A stretch of DNA of 11,605 nucleotides from JAFECT01 sp964432415 (GCA_964432415.1 CAYSNW010000086.1:1-11605), one strand, 5' to 3'; positions 1-8,446 are shown, numbered from the stretch's first letter. The notes: generated by a model not told the origin, from the sequence alone. Program-made: numbers and translations.

Positions 1-211
1 CCGTGGGAGCCTTGCCCCCGCCCGTCGCGGCGCCCGTCCCGGCGCCCACTACCGTCCCGACCGCGGCGCCGGCCGGGCCGGCGACAACCGCGCCGACCGC
101 CAGTCCGGCCTTGGCGCCGAGCGAGGCCTGGTTTTCCGGTCCGCAGGCCGTGAGCAGCAAAAGCGGTGGCCAGGCCATCAGGCGAAGGGCTTGGGGGGTG
201 GGGCGTGGCAT
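1..211 (-). CDS. glycine-zipper lipoprotein (5' part, runs off left edge)
   Basis: The minus strand reads open from an ATG at 211 to the window edge, giving the first 70 codons. A perfect Shine-Dalgarno sequence AGGAGGT (217-223) lies 5 nt before the start. The protein begins with a short basic segment, then a hydrophobic stretch ending in the lipobox Leu-Thr-Ala-Cys. Cys23 would be the lipidated residue after signal peptidase II cleavage, and residue +2 is Gly, so outer-membrane sorting is expected. After the cysteine comes a Gly/Ala/Val run with small residues at regular spacing, typical of glycine-zipper domains seen in small envelope lipoproteins of the 17-kDa antigen or osmotically induced kind. 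The C-terminal part lies outside the window, so neither the subfamily nor the length can be given. The gene is divergent from the carboxylase operon. The lipoprotein call is firm; the function is unknown. Confidence 0.8.
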   Translation of the reverse strand, partial: MPRPTPQALRLMAWPPLLLLTACGPENQASLGAKAGLAVGAVVAGPAGAAVGTVVGAGTGAATGGGKAPT

Positions 212-282
212 GATCAACCTCCTGCCCCGAGGCAAACGGGACCCGGCCGGAGCGGTTCCCCCGATGCGGAAGCTCTTTCCTG

Positions 283-299
283 AGCGGGCCGGGCCCGCT
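283..299. repeat. perfect 8-bp inverted repeat in front of the carboxylase operon
   Basis: AGCGGGCC at 283-290 and GGCCCGCT at 292-299 are exact reverse complements around a single G. The repeat ends 11 nt before the mccB start codon, inside the 99-bp divergent region. It could be an operator, where a bound repressor would block the promoter or leader. It could also be an mRNA hairpin that partly hides the ribosome binding area. I could not match it to a known regulator's site, and in DNA this GC-rich a chance palindrome cannot be excluded. Confidence 0.4.
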
Positions 300-310
300 A
301 AGGCGATCCC

Positions 311-1918
<1,608 letters not shown>

Positions 1919-1971
1919 GGCGAGCCGCTGCGGCGACGATCCGCGGCCTTCGCGCGTTATCCGTCAAGACC

Positions 1972-1976
1972 AGGAG
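1972..1976 (+). promoter_or_regulatory. ribosome binding site fixing the start of the hydratase gene
   Basis: AGGAG lies 6 nt before the ATG at 1983. The reading frame stays open upstream to 1821, overlapping the 3' end of mccB, and this site is the main reason for choosing 1983 as the start. Confidence 0.75.
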
Positions 1977-1982
1977 ACCGCC

Positions 1983-2870
1983 ATGACCGACTCCCCGCCC
2001 GACGCCTCCGAACCCCTGGTGCTGGACCCGATGGCAGGTGGTGTCGTCAATGACCCCTACGTCGAGAACCCGGCCCCGGACGCAGAGGGCCCGGTGCTGC
2101 TGAAGGCAACGCCGGAAGGCGTCGCCGTGGTCACCATCAATCGGCCCGAGAAGCGCAACGCCTTTGACGCCGCGACCATCGGGGCGCTGCGGGAGGCGTT
2201 CGAGACCCTCCATGGCGCCGACCACGTCCGGGTCGTGTTTGTGCGGGGCGCGGGGTCGACCTTCTCCGCCGGGGCGGATCTGGAATGGATGCGCGCCGCG
2301 GCCGAATGGTCCGAGGCGGACAATCGCGACGACGCCTACGAGCTGGCGCGCATGCTCAAGGCCCTGGCCGACATTCCGGCCCTGACCGTCGCCCTGGTCG
2401 AGGGCGCGGCGATGGGCGGCGGTGCGGGCCTGGTCGCGGCGTGCGACGTCGCCGTGGCGACCCGCGAGGCGAAGTTCGCCTTCTCCGAGGTCAAGCTGGG
2501 CCTGATCCCGGCGACCATCTCACCCTATGTGGTCAACGCGATCGGCCCCCGGCACGCCAAGGCCCTGTTCTGCACCGGCCAGGTCTTTGACGCCGAGCAT
2601 GCCCGCCATATCGGACTGGTCCAGGAGGTCGCCGCCGATGCGGAGGCTCTGACGGCGATCCAGGCGCGCGTCTCCAGCGAGATCATGGCGGCGGCGCCCG
2701 AGGCGGTCCTGGAATCGAAGAAGCTGGTCTGGGTCGTCTGGGGCGAGGCGATCGACGATAGCCTGATGCGCGAGACCGCCCGCCGCATCGCCAAGAAGCG
2801 GGTCAGCCCCGAGGGACGGGAGGGCGTGCGCGCCTTCCTGGAACGTCGTAAACCTTCGTGGAGAGCCTAG
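1983..2870 (+). CDS. liuC: enoyl-CoA hydratase family, probable methylglutaconyl-CoA hydratase
   Basis: A 295-residue crotonase-superfamily enzyme between the two MCC subunit genes, so the likely reaction is reversible hydration of 3-methylglutaconyl-CoA to HMG-CoA. Visible landmarks are RPEKRNAFD near 54-62, the first oxyanion-hole segment SAGADLEWM near 95-103, the second hole GAAMGGGAGL at 141-150, and SEVKLGLIPATISPYV at 168-183. Glu169 matches the second catalytic glutamate of crotonases. The position of the first catalytic glutamate holds Gly149; from memory, bacterial LiuC-type hydratases also lack it, which supports LiuC over a standard crotonase. The first ~40 residues are an acidic, Pro-rich extension absent from typical ~260-residue relatives. 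The start at 1983 rests on a good ribosome binding site. The gap after mccB is 64 nt, consistent with co-transcription. A different short- or branched-chain enoyl-CoA substrate is possible. Confidence 0.85.
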   Translation: MTDSPPDASEPLVLDPMAGGVVNDPYVENPAPDAEGPVLLKATPEGVAVVTINRPEKRNAFDAATIGALREAFETLHGADHVRVVFVRGAGSTFSAGADLEWMRAAAEWSEADNRDDAYELARMLKALADIPALTVALVEGAAMGGGAGLVAACDVAVATREAKFAFSEVKLGLIPATISPYVVNAIGPRHAKALFCTGQVFDAEHARHIGLVQEVAADAEALTAIQARVSSEIMAAAPEAVLESKKLVWVVWGEAIDDSLMRETARRIAKKRVSPEGREGVRAFLERRKPSWRA

Positions 2871-2915
2871 CCGACTCTCTGCACCTTGGAATTGACGGCG
2901 CTTCGGGGGAGCTCG

Positions 2916-4004
2916 ATGGATCGCGGACTGGAAATCGCAGGCGCCGCCTCGGTGGGCGGCTGGATGCGCTGGCGCAGGCAGCACACGGTCGAGGTCGGAA
3001 CGCCGTGCTCGAACTGCGGGACGCCGATCCAGGGCGCCTACTGCCACAGCTGCGGCCAGCTGGCGGAGAACTTCCACCGTTCCATCGGGCACCTGATCGT
3101 CGAGGGGTTCGAGAGCTTCTTTCACTGGGACGGCCGACTGTTTCAGACGCTGCCGAAACTGGCGCTGAAGCCCGGCCTGCTCACGCGCGAATATCTCGAC
3201 GGAAAGCGCGCAGCCCAGATTCCGCCGCTGCGGCTGTTTCTGGTCGTGCTGCTGATCCTGTTCTTCGTGGGCGGGCTGAACCTCGGCGGCGGCGGCAAGA
3301 CCAATGTCTCCCTGGCCAAGCCCGGCGCCTCGCCGGTTCAGCTGAGCGCCGACGGCCACCCGATCAAGCTCACCCCGGCCGAAAAAGCCCAGATCCAGTC
3401 GAGCTTCTTCAATCCCAAGACCGTCCAGGCCATTGTCGCCAAGGCCAAGGCGCGCCAGGACGCCGCGGAAGCCGCCGCCAAGGCCCATCCGCAAGCAGCG
3501 GCGCCCAAGCCGGCCGCCGAGCCCGACACAACGGTCACCGTCGCAGGCAAACCCCTCCCGCCCGAGACCTCGGCCTGGTTCAAGGCGAGGATCATGAAGG
3601 CCATGGCCAATCCGGAGCTCTACTGGATGACCGTGGAGTCCTGGGGGCACCGGCTGGCTTTCCTGATGCTGCCGATCGCGGCCCTGCTGCTGTCTGTGCT
3701 TTTCGTCTTCCAGCGGCGGTTTTTCATCTATGACCACCTGATCTTCTCCATGCATTCGCTGGCATTTCAGGGGCTGCTGATCAGCGCCTTCCTGGGGCTG
3801 GACGCGGTGATCGGAGGCTGGTCGTGGCTGCTGTTGCTGCTGGCGCCGGTCCATCTGTTCGTCCACATGCGCGGCGCCTACGGGACGAGCGTCTTCGGCA
3901 CGCTGCTGAGGATGATCCTGCTGGGCCTGGCCTCCTTCTTCGCCTTCCTCGCCCTGATGCTGGGCATCCTGTGGATCGGCCTCAACGCCTTCCCGGCCCA
4001 TTGA
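2916..4004 (+). CDS. DUF3667 zinc-ribbon integral membrane protein
   Basis: A 362-residue protein of the DUF3667 type, function unknown. Near the N-terminus, Cys31, Cys34, Cys43 and Cys46 form a CxxC...CxxCGQ zinc-ribbon motif. The family signature follows: FHWDGRLFQTLPKL around 69-82, the PGLLTREYLDGKRA segment around 86-99 and a Pro before the first membrane helix. Likely helices lie near 104-121, 246-265, 276-298, 301-317 and 331-356. Between helices 1 and 2 is an unusual Ala/Lys/Pro-rich hydrophilic stretch (about 130-225), probably outside the membrane. The ATG at 2916 follows a purine-rich GGGGGAG (2905-2911). Gaps are 45 nt to the hydratase gene and 32 nt to mccA, so it is probably in the operon, though nothing in its sequence suggests leucine catabolism. 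It may act in membrane or envelope homeostasis, but that is a guess. The family call is confident. Confidence 0.82.
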   Translation: MDRGLEIAGAASVGGWMRWRRQHTVEVGTPCSNCGTPIQGAYCHSCGQLAENFHRSIGHLIVEGFESFFHWDGRLFQTLPKLALKPGLLTREYLDGKRAAQIPPLRLFLVVLLILFFVGGLNLGGGGKTNVSLAKPGASPVQLSADGHPIKLTPAEKAQIQSSFFNPKTVQAIVAKAKARQDAAEAAAKAHPQAAAPKPAAEPDTTVTVAGKPLPPETSAWFKARIMKAMANPELYWMTVESWGHRLAFLMLPIAALLLSVLFVFQRRFFIYDHLIFSMHSLAFQGLLISAFLGLDAVIGGWSWLLLLLAPVHLFVHMRGAYGTSVFGTLLRMILLGLASFFAFLALMLGILWIGLNAFPAH

Positions 4005-4036
4005 GGTTTGGGGGCGGGGCGCGGTAAGGACGGCGC

Positions 4037-6040
4037 ATGTTCACCTCCATCCTGGTCGCCAACCGCGGCGAGATCGCCTGCCGGGTCTTCCGCACCGCCC
4101 AACGCATGGGCGTGCGCACCATCGCGGTCTATTCCGAGGCCGACGCCGAGGCGCCGCACGTGCGCATGGCCGACGAGGCGGTTCTGATCGGGCCGGCGCC
4201 CGCGCGCGAGAGCTACCTGGACACCGGGAAGGTGCTTGCGGCCGCCAAGGCTTCGGGCGCCGAGGCGATCCACCCGGGCTATGGCTTCCTGTCCGAGAAC
4301 GCCGATTTCGCCGAGGCGGTCGCCAAGGCCGGCCTGATCTGGGTCGGTCCGCCGCCGGCCGCGATCCGCGCCATGGGATTGAAGGACGCCGCCAAGCGGC
4401 TGATGGACGAGGCTGGCGTGCCGGTGACACCCGGCTATCTCGGCGACGACCAGTCCCAGGCGCGTCTGGTCAAGGAAGCCGCCGCCATCGGCTATCCGGT
4501 GCTGATCAAGGCGGTCGCCGGCGGCGGCGGCAAGGGCATGAAGAAGGTCGAGCGCGCCGAAGATTTCGTCGACTCACTCGCCTCGGCGCAGCGTGAGGCC
4601 AAGGCCGCGTTCGGCGATGATCGCGTGCTGCTGGAGACCTACGTCACGCGCCCGCGCCATATCGAGGTGCAGGTGTTCGGCGACAGCCACGGTCAGGTCG
4701 TGCACCTGTTCGAGCGTGATTGCTCGCTGCAGCGTCGCCATCAGAAGGTGATCGAGGAGGCGCCGGCGCCGGGCATGGACGCCGCGACCCGCAAGGCTGT
4801 GACCGACGCCGCCATCAGGGCGGCCAAGGCGGTGAACTACGTCGGGGCCGGTACCGTCGAGTTCATCGCCGACGCCTCCAGGGGGCTGAAGCCGGACCGC
4901 ATCTGGTTCATGGAGATGAACACCCGGCTGCAGGTAGAGCATCCGGTCACCGAAACGGTTACGGGCCTCGATCTGGTGGAATGGCAACTTCGGGTCGCCG
5001 CCGGCGAACCCCTGCCGCTGAGCCAGAATGAGATCATCCTGAACGGCTGGGCCATGGAGGCTCGCCTGTACGCAGAGGATCCGGCGCGCGGGTTCCTGCC
5101 GTCGATCGGTCCGCTGGAGCACTTCCGCCTTCCGGAAGACGACATCCGGGTCGACACGGGCGTTGAGGAGGGTGGCGAGGTCAGCCAGTACTACGATCCG
5201 ATGATCGCAAAGCTGATCGCGTCGGGCGAAACGCGCGAAGAGGCCGCCAATGCGCTGGCCGATGCCTGCAGCGAGGTCGAAGTCTGGCCCGTGCGCACCA
5301 ACGCGGGCTTCCTGGTGCGCTGTCTCGAGCACCCGGACTTCCTGCTGGGTGAGGTGGACACCGCGTTCATCCCCAACCGGCTGGAAGAGCTGCTCGGCGG
5401 GGAGCCTTCGCCGGACGTGGTGACCGCGGCCCTGGCCCTGGCGGCCGAGGACGCCGCCGCGACGCTCGGACTTCCGTCGGACGGCGACCGCCTCAGCCCC
5501 TGGCAGGCGACCCCGGATGGGCTCTATGGCTTCAGGCTCAATGCGCCCGAACGCACCCAGCATCGGGTCGAGATCAACGGATCTACGATCAGCGGGCAGG
5601 CCAGGCCGCTTATCCCGGGTGAGTGGCGCTGGCTCGTGGAACATGAGGGCCGCTTCGAGGAGGCCGCGGTGCTGCACGAGCAGGTCCTGGTCGGCGAACG
5701 GCGGGCCCTAGGGTTCGTGCGCTCGGACGGCGGCGTGACCCTGTTCGACGAGGGCGAGGCGATCGATATCCGCGAGAGCGAGATCGCCGGGCACGGGGCG
5801 GAGCAGGCGGGGGTCTCTGACGGTTCGGTGCGCGCGCCCATGCCGGGTAAGATCGTGGCCGTTCAGGTCAAGCCAGGTGAGACCGTCGCCAAGGGCCGCC
5901 CGTTGGTGGTGCTGGAGGCGATGAAGATGGAGCACGCTCTCGCGGCGCCTCACGACGGGATCGTCGCCGAGCTGCCGGTCAAGGTCGGCGACCAGGTCAG
6001 CGAGGGCTCCTTGCTGGCCAAGGTCGCTGCAAAGGCGTGA
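4037..6040 (+). CDS. mccA: 3-methylcrotonyl-CoA carboxylase, alpha (biotin carboxylase/biotin carrier) subunit
   Basis: The biotin-bearing half of MCC (LiuD), 667 residues, the normal length. Using ATP and bicarbonate it carboxylates its own biotin, which swings to the beta subunit. The N-terminal domain starts with ILVANRGEIACRVFRTA (residues 5-21). The ATP-grasp domain has the glycine-rich loop GGGGKGMK (162-169), ERDCSLQRRHQK (226-237) and EMNTRLQVEHPVTE (293-306). Glu275 and Glu293 are the expected metal ligands, and Arg297 and Arg343 correspond to active-site arginines of E. coli AccC. A BT-type linker region follows. The C-terminal biotinyl domain carries EAMKM, with Lys630 (codon 5924-5926) as the biotin attachment site. 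AAGGA at 4026-4030 sits 6 nt before the ATG. Pairing with the upstream beta gene argues for MCC rather than propionyl- or geranyl-CoA carboxylase. No key residue is missing. Confidence 0.95.
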   Translation: MFTSILVANRGEIACRVFRTAQRMGVRTIAVYSEADAEAPHVRMADEAVLIGPAPARESYLDTGKVLAAAKASGAEAIHPGYGFLSENADFAEAVAKAGLIWVGPPPAAIRAMGLKDAAKRLMDEAGVPVTPGYLGDDQSQARLVKEAAAIGYPVLIKAVAGGGGKGMKKVERAEDFVDSLASAQREAKAAFGDDRVLLETYVTRPRHIEVQVFGDSHGQVVHLFERDCSLQRRHQKVIEEAPAPGMDAATRKAVTDAAIRAAKAVNYVGAGTVEFIADASRGLKPDRIWFMEMNTRLQVEHPVTETVTGLDLVEWQLRVAAGEPLPLSQNEIILNGWAMEARLYAEDPARGFLPSIGPLEHFRLPEDDIRVDTGVEEGGEVSQYYDPMIAKLIASGETREEAANALADACSEVEVWPVRTNAGFLVRCLEHPDFLLGEVDTAFIPNRLEELLGGEPSPDVVTAALALAAEDAAATLGLPSDGDRLSPWQATPDGLYGFRLNAPERTQHRVEINGSTISGQARPLIPGEWRWLVEHEGRFEEAAVLHEQVLVGERRALGFVRSDGGVTLFDEGEAIDIRESEIAGHGAEQAGVSDGSVRAPMPGKIVAVQVKPGETVAKGRPLVVLEAMKMEHALAAPHDGIVAELPVKVGDQVSEGSLLAKVAAKA

Positions 6041-6050
6041 GACGCGCCCC

Positions 6051-6461
6051 ATGACCCTTCACGTCGTCAAACTCTGCGTGGGTGTCGAGCGCGTGGACCA
6101 GTTGACCCAATGGGGCCGCAAGGAGCGCGGCCGCGGCGGCGCGCCGACCGTTCACACCCGCCAGACGCCCAAACGCGCGGGGGAGATCCTGGAGGGCGGC
6201 TCGCTCTATTGGGTGATCAAGGGCGTGATCCTGTGCCGGCAGGTCATCGTGGATATCCGCACGATCGAGGAGGGCGCGCGCAACCGATGTGAAATCGAGC
6301 TCGACGACGAGGTGATCCTGACCGCGCCGCAGCCGCGCCGGGCGTTTCAGGGCTGGCGCTACTTCCTGCCCAAGGATGCGCCAGCCGATCTCAGCCGCAT
6401 CGACGCCGGCGACATGCCAAGCGAGCTGGTGAGCGAGCTTAGAACCCTGGGCGCCTGGTAA
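6051..6461 (+). CDS. DUF1489 family protein, unknown function
   Basis: A 136-residue soluble protein resembling the DUF1489 family, which to my knowledge is largely restricted to Alphaproteobacteria and has no assigned function. It begins MTLHVVKLCVGV and contains WVIKGVILCRQVIVDI (54-69). The conserved-looking C-terminal part includes PQPRRAFQGWRYF (93-105) and PADL (111-114). There is no signal peptide or membrane helix. It starts only 10 nt after the mccA stop and has no clear Shine-Dalgarno of its own, so it is probably translated by coupling to mccA on the same transcript. The Arg/Lys-rich stretch at 23-42 (GRKERGRGG and following) could bind nucleic acid, but this is speculation. Nothing in it points to a carboxylase accessory role beyond its position. 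Confidence 0.75.
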   Translation: MTLHVVKLCVGVERVDQLTQWGRKERGRGGAPTVHTRQTPKRAGEILEGGSLYWVIKGVILCRQVIVDIRTIEEGARNRCEIELDDEVILTAPQPRRAFQGWRYFLPKDAPADLSRIDAGDMPSELVSELRTLGAW

Positions 6462-6530
6462 GCGTTGCCGGCCTGTCGACAAGTTCACTTGGCCTGAGCG
6501 CCGATTCCGGAGACTGTTCGGCCAGACCTC

Positions 6531-6538
6531 GGGGGAGG
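6531..6538 (+). promoter_or_regulatory. ribosome binding site of the M48 protease gene
   Basis: GGGGGAGG lies 5 nt before the ATG at 6544 and fixes that start. The 82-nt gap before the protease gene (6462-6543) has no obvious terminator. Whether the gene is read through from the leucine operon or has its own promoter cannot be told. Confidence 0.65.
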
Positions 6539-6543
6539 ATGAG

Positions 6544-7794
6544 ATGGCCGGTTTCGATCCGGCGGCCGCGACGGCCGCCTACCTCGCGACGATGTCGCCC
6601 GCCGAACAGGCGAAGGCGATCGCCTATACGCATCAGCAGCACTGGCTGCTGTTGGGCGGAGCCCTGGTCAGCATTCTGATCGCCTTCATTATTCTGAAGA
6701 GCGGCCTGCTGCGCCGCGTCCGCGACCGCCTGGAACGAAGCGGGCCACGTCCTGTCCTCACCTCCCTGGTCTTGCCCCTCGTTTTCCTGATCGTCTCGGC
6801 GGTGCTGAGCCTGCCCTGGGCTGTCTACGACAACTGGTGGGTCGAGAAGTCCTTCGGCATGACGACCCAGCCCCTAATCGGCTGGCTGGTCGAGCACCTG
6901 ATCAAGGCGGCCTTCGGCGCCGTCTTTGTCGGCCTGTTTTTCTGGGCGCTGTACGCCCTCATTCGAAAGGCGAAGAAGGCGTGGCCCCTGTGGGCCGGCG
7001 TGGTGGTCGCGCTGTTCGCCGGCGCGTCATTCCTGCTGGCGCCGATCTATCTGGAGCCGATCTTCAACAAGTTCACGCCCGCGCCTCCCGGGCCGGTTCG
7101 CGACACGGTCGCGGCGATGGCCAAGGCCAACGGCGTGCCGTCCGACAAGATCTTCATCTACAACGGCTCCAAGCAGTCGACGCGCTACACGGCCAATGTC
7201 TCGGGCCTGTTCGGGACCGCGCGGGTGGCGATGAGCGACACCATGTTCGCCAAGGGCGCCGACATCGCGGAGGTCCGGGGCGTCGTCGGCCATGAGATGG
7301 GCCACTACGTCCATCAGCACGCGATCTGGTTCATGCCGGCCTTCGGCCTGATTGCGGCGGTGATGTTCTGGCTGGCCAGCGTGTTGTTTGGGCCGATGGC
7401 CCGGCTCATGGGCGCCCAGGGGATCAGGAACATCGCCGACCCTGTCGGACTTCCCGTGCTCATGGCCACGCTCGCGATCGTCCAGCTGTTGGGAACGCCC
7501 GCGGCGAACACGGTCACGCGGGTCACCGAGGCCGACGCCGACGCCTTTTCGATGGAGCACGCCCATGAGCCCGACGGCCTGTCCAAGGCGCTGATCAAGA
7601 CGGCGGAGTACCGCGCACCGAGCCCCGGAATGCTCGAGGAGGTCCTGTTCTACGACCATCCCAGCGTCGGGCGCCGGATCCGTTCCGCCATGGATTGGAA
7701 GGCGGCGCACCCGGGCGAGGCGGCCGCGGCCGAAGCGGAAGACGCCGCCATCGAAAAGGCGCGCCAGGCGTCCGCGCCGGCGGCCGCGCACTAG
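6544..7794 (+). CDS. M48 family (Ste24-type) integral membrane zinc metalloprotease
   Basis: A 416-residue membrane protease of the Ste24/CAAX-protease-1 type. Helices are visible near 35-52, 70-93, 112-140 and 148-168, with two more around 262-283 and 301-317. The segment YDNWWVEKSFGM (95-106) and the following helix match the N-terminal M48 domain found in Ste24 proteins. The catalytic motif HEMGH is at 250-254; His250 and His254 bind zinc and Glu251 is the general base. TEADADAF (328-335) supplies the third ligand, Glu329. DHPSVGRRI at 371-379 is the usual C-terminal signature. All catalytic residues are present. Bacteria generally lack prenylated CAAX proteins, so the real role is more likely membrane-protein quality control, as for other bacterial M48 enzymes. 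The last ~30 residues are an Ala/Glu-rich tail. A candidate terminator follows within 10 nt. Confidence 0.9.
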   Translation: MAGFDPAAATAAYLATMSPAEQAKAIAYTHQQHWLLLGGALVSILIAFIILKSGLLRRVRDRLERSGPRPVLTSLVLPLVFLIVSAVLSLPWAVYDNWWVEKSFGMTTQPLIGWLVEHLIKAAFGAVFVGLFFWALYALIRKAKKAWPLWAGVVVALFAGASFLLAPIYLEPIFNKFTPAPPGPVRDTVAAMAKANGVPSDKIFIYNGSKQSTRYTANVSGLFGTARVAMSDTMFAKGADIAEVRGVVGHEMGHYVHQHAIWFMPAFGLIAAVMFWLASVLFGPMARLMGAQGIRNIADPVGLPVLMATLAIVQLLGTPAANTVTRVTEADADAFSMEHAHEPDGLSKALIKTAEYRAPSPGMLEEVLFYDHPSVGRRIRSAMDWKAAHPGEAAAAEAEDAAIEKARQASAPAAAH

Positions 7795-7799
7795 TCAGA

Positions 7800-7823
7800 G
7801 TTGCGGCAAAAACGCAACCTTTT
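7800..7823 (+). terminator. candidate weak intrinsic terminator after the M48 protease gene
   Basis: GTTGCG (7800-7805) and CGCAAC (7813-7818) form a 6-bp stem with a 7-nt A-rich loop, followed by C and four T. It starts 5 nt after the protease stop codon. The stem is short and the T-run only four long, so termination would be partial. Confidence 0.45.
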
Positions 7824-7833
7824 CCCGGAAAAG
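7819..7833. repeat. perfect 7-bp inverted repeat CTTTTCC-c-GGAAAAG
   Basis: CTTTTCC at 7819-7825 mirrors GGAAAAG at 7827-7833 around one C. It overlaps the T-run of the preceding hairpin and lies 104 nt before the beta-barrel gene. It could be an operator for that gene or part of a compound terminator. No regulator could be assigned. Confidence 0.35.
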
Positions 7834-7936
7834 AGTCATGAACGAGCTTTCAGCGGTCATTATTGTTTACCATGGGACCGCATCCTGAGATTGAAGCTTA
7901 GCCGTAACAACGGCGACTCACTCTTGGGGAAATGAT
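7834..7936 (+). promoter_or_regulatory. AT-richer leader/promoter region of the outer-membrane protein gene
   Basis: This stretch is clearly less GC-rich than the surrounding coding DNA and leads into an abundant-type envelope gene, so it probably holds the promoter and 5' untranslated region. No -35/-10 pair matches a consensus convincingly. GCTTAGCC at 7896-7903 only partly resembles the Caulobacter -10 element. The ribosome binding site GGGGA (7926-7930) lies 6 nt before the ATG at 7937. Confidence 0.45.
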
Positions 7937-8446
7937 ATGAAACTCGCTATCGCCGCCGCCGTCCTTGCAACGGCCGCGTTCGCTTCGCCCGCCCTGGCGG
8001 CCGACTCCGGCAAGGTCGATTGGTACGGAAACCTCGGCTACAGCTACAACAACTTCAGCGACGGCAACCTGGGCGCCGTCACCGGCCGTCTGGGCGGCCG
8101 CTCCAACAATTGGGGCGTCGAGGGCGAAGTCTCGACCGGCGCCGGCGACACCACCATCAGCGGCGTCAAGGTCAAGCTTCAAGACCAGTACGCGATCTAC
8201 GGCGTCTACTTCGTCCCGATGCAGAACGGCGACCTGTTCGCCCGCGTCGGCTACGGCCACACCACCCTGAAGGCCTCTTCCGGCGGCTTCAGCGGCAGCG
8301 GCGGCGACGACAACTGGAACGCCGGCTTCGGCGGCCAGTGGTTCCAGGGCGCCAACGGCATCCGCGCCGAGTACACCTACAGCAATTTCCAGAACGGCGG
8401 CGGACACTCCAACGTCTACGCCATCAGCTACGTGCGGAAGTTCTGA
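7937..8446 (+). CDS. small outer-membrane beta-barrel protein
   Basis: A 169-residue secreted protein. Residues 1-21 are a classical signal peptide: Lys2, then an Ala/Leu/Val core ending Ala-Leu-Ala, with cleavage expected before Ala22. The mature part (~148 residues) is rich in Gly, Asn and aromatic residues. It shows alternating polar/hydrophobic strands such as DWYGNLGYSY, QYAIYGVYFVP, DLFARVGYGH, WNAGFGGQWF, GIRAEYTYSNF and VYAISYVRKF. The last residue is Phe, the usual C-terminal signal for the Bam insertion machinery. Length and strand count fit an eight-stranded barrel of the OmpA transmembrane or Opa/Omp25-like type. There is no peptidoglycan-binding domain. It is a single gene with its own leader and a strong terminator. 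Ligand or role is unknown; it could be structural, a small porin or an adhesin. Confidence 0.88.
   Translation: MKLAIAAAVLATAAFASPALAADSGKVDWYGNLGYSYNNFSDGNLGAVTGRLGGRSNNWGVEGEVSTGAGDTTISGVKVKLQDQYAIYGVYFVPMQNGDLFARVGYGHTTLKASSGGFSGSGGDDNWNAGFGGQWFQGANGIRAEYTYSNFQNGGGHSNVYAISYVRKF

Noticed and set aside
1924..1934. Short inverted repeat GCCGC-t-GCGGC after mccB.
   Set aside because: Arms of only 5 bp in very GC-rich DNA and no T-run, so it is neither a terminator nor a convincing operator.
2886..2915. TTG start 10 codons before the chosen DUF3667 start.
   Set aside because: No good ribosome binding site. The ATG at 2916 follows a purine-rich GGGGGAG.
2520..4001. Long minus-strand open frame, 493 codons, opposite the hydratase end and the DUF3667 gene.
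   Set aside because: Gln/Arg/Gly-rich composition with no fold. It spans two unrelated plus-strand genes with clear families, so it is a GC-bias shadow.
4574..5677. Minus-strand open frame, 367 codons, opposite mccA.
   Set aside because: Antisense to invariant biotin carboxylase motifs, with no ribosome binding site or family signature seen.
7838..7888. A 16-codon plus-strand open frame in the leader of the beta-barrel gene, a possible leader peptide.
   Set aside because: Its ribosome binding site is poor (GGA 8 nt upstream within a palindrome), and no codon run suggests attenuation. It is short enough to occur by chance.
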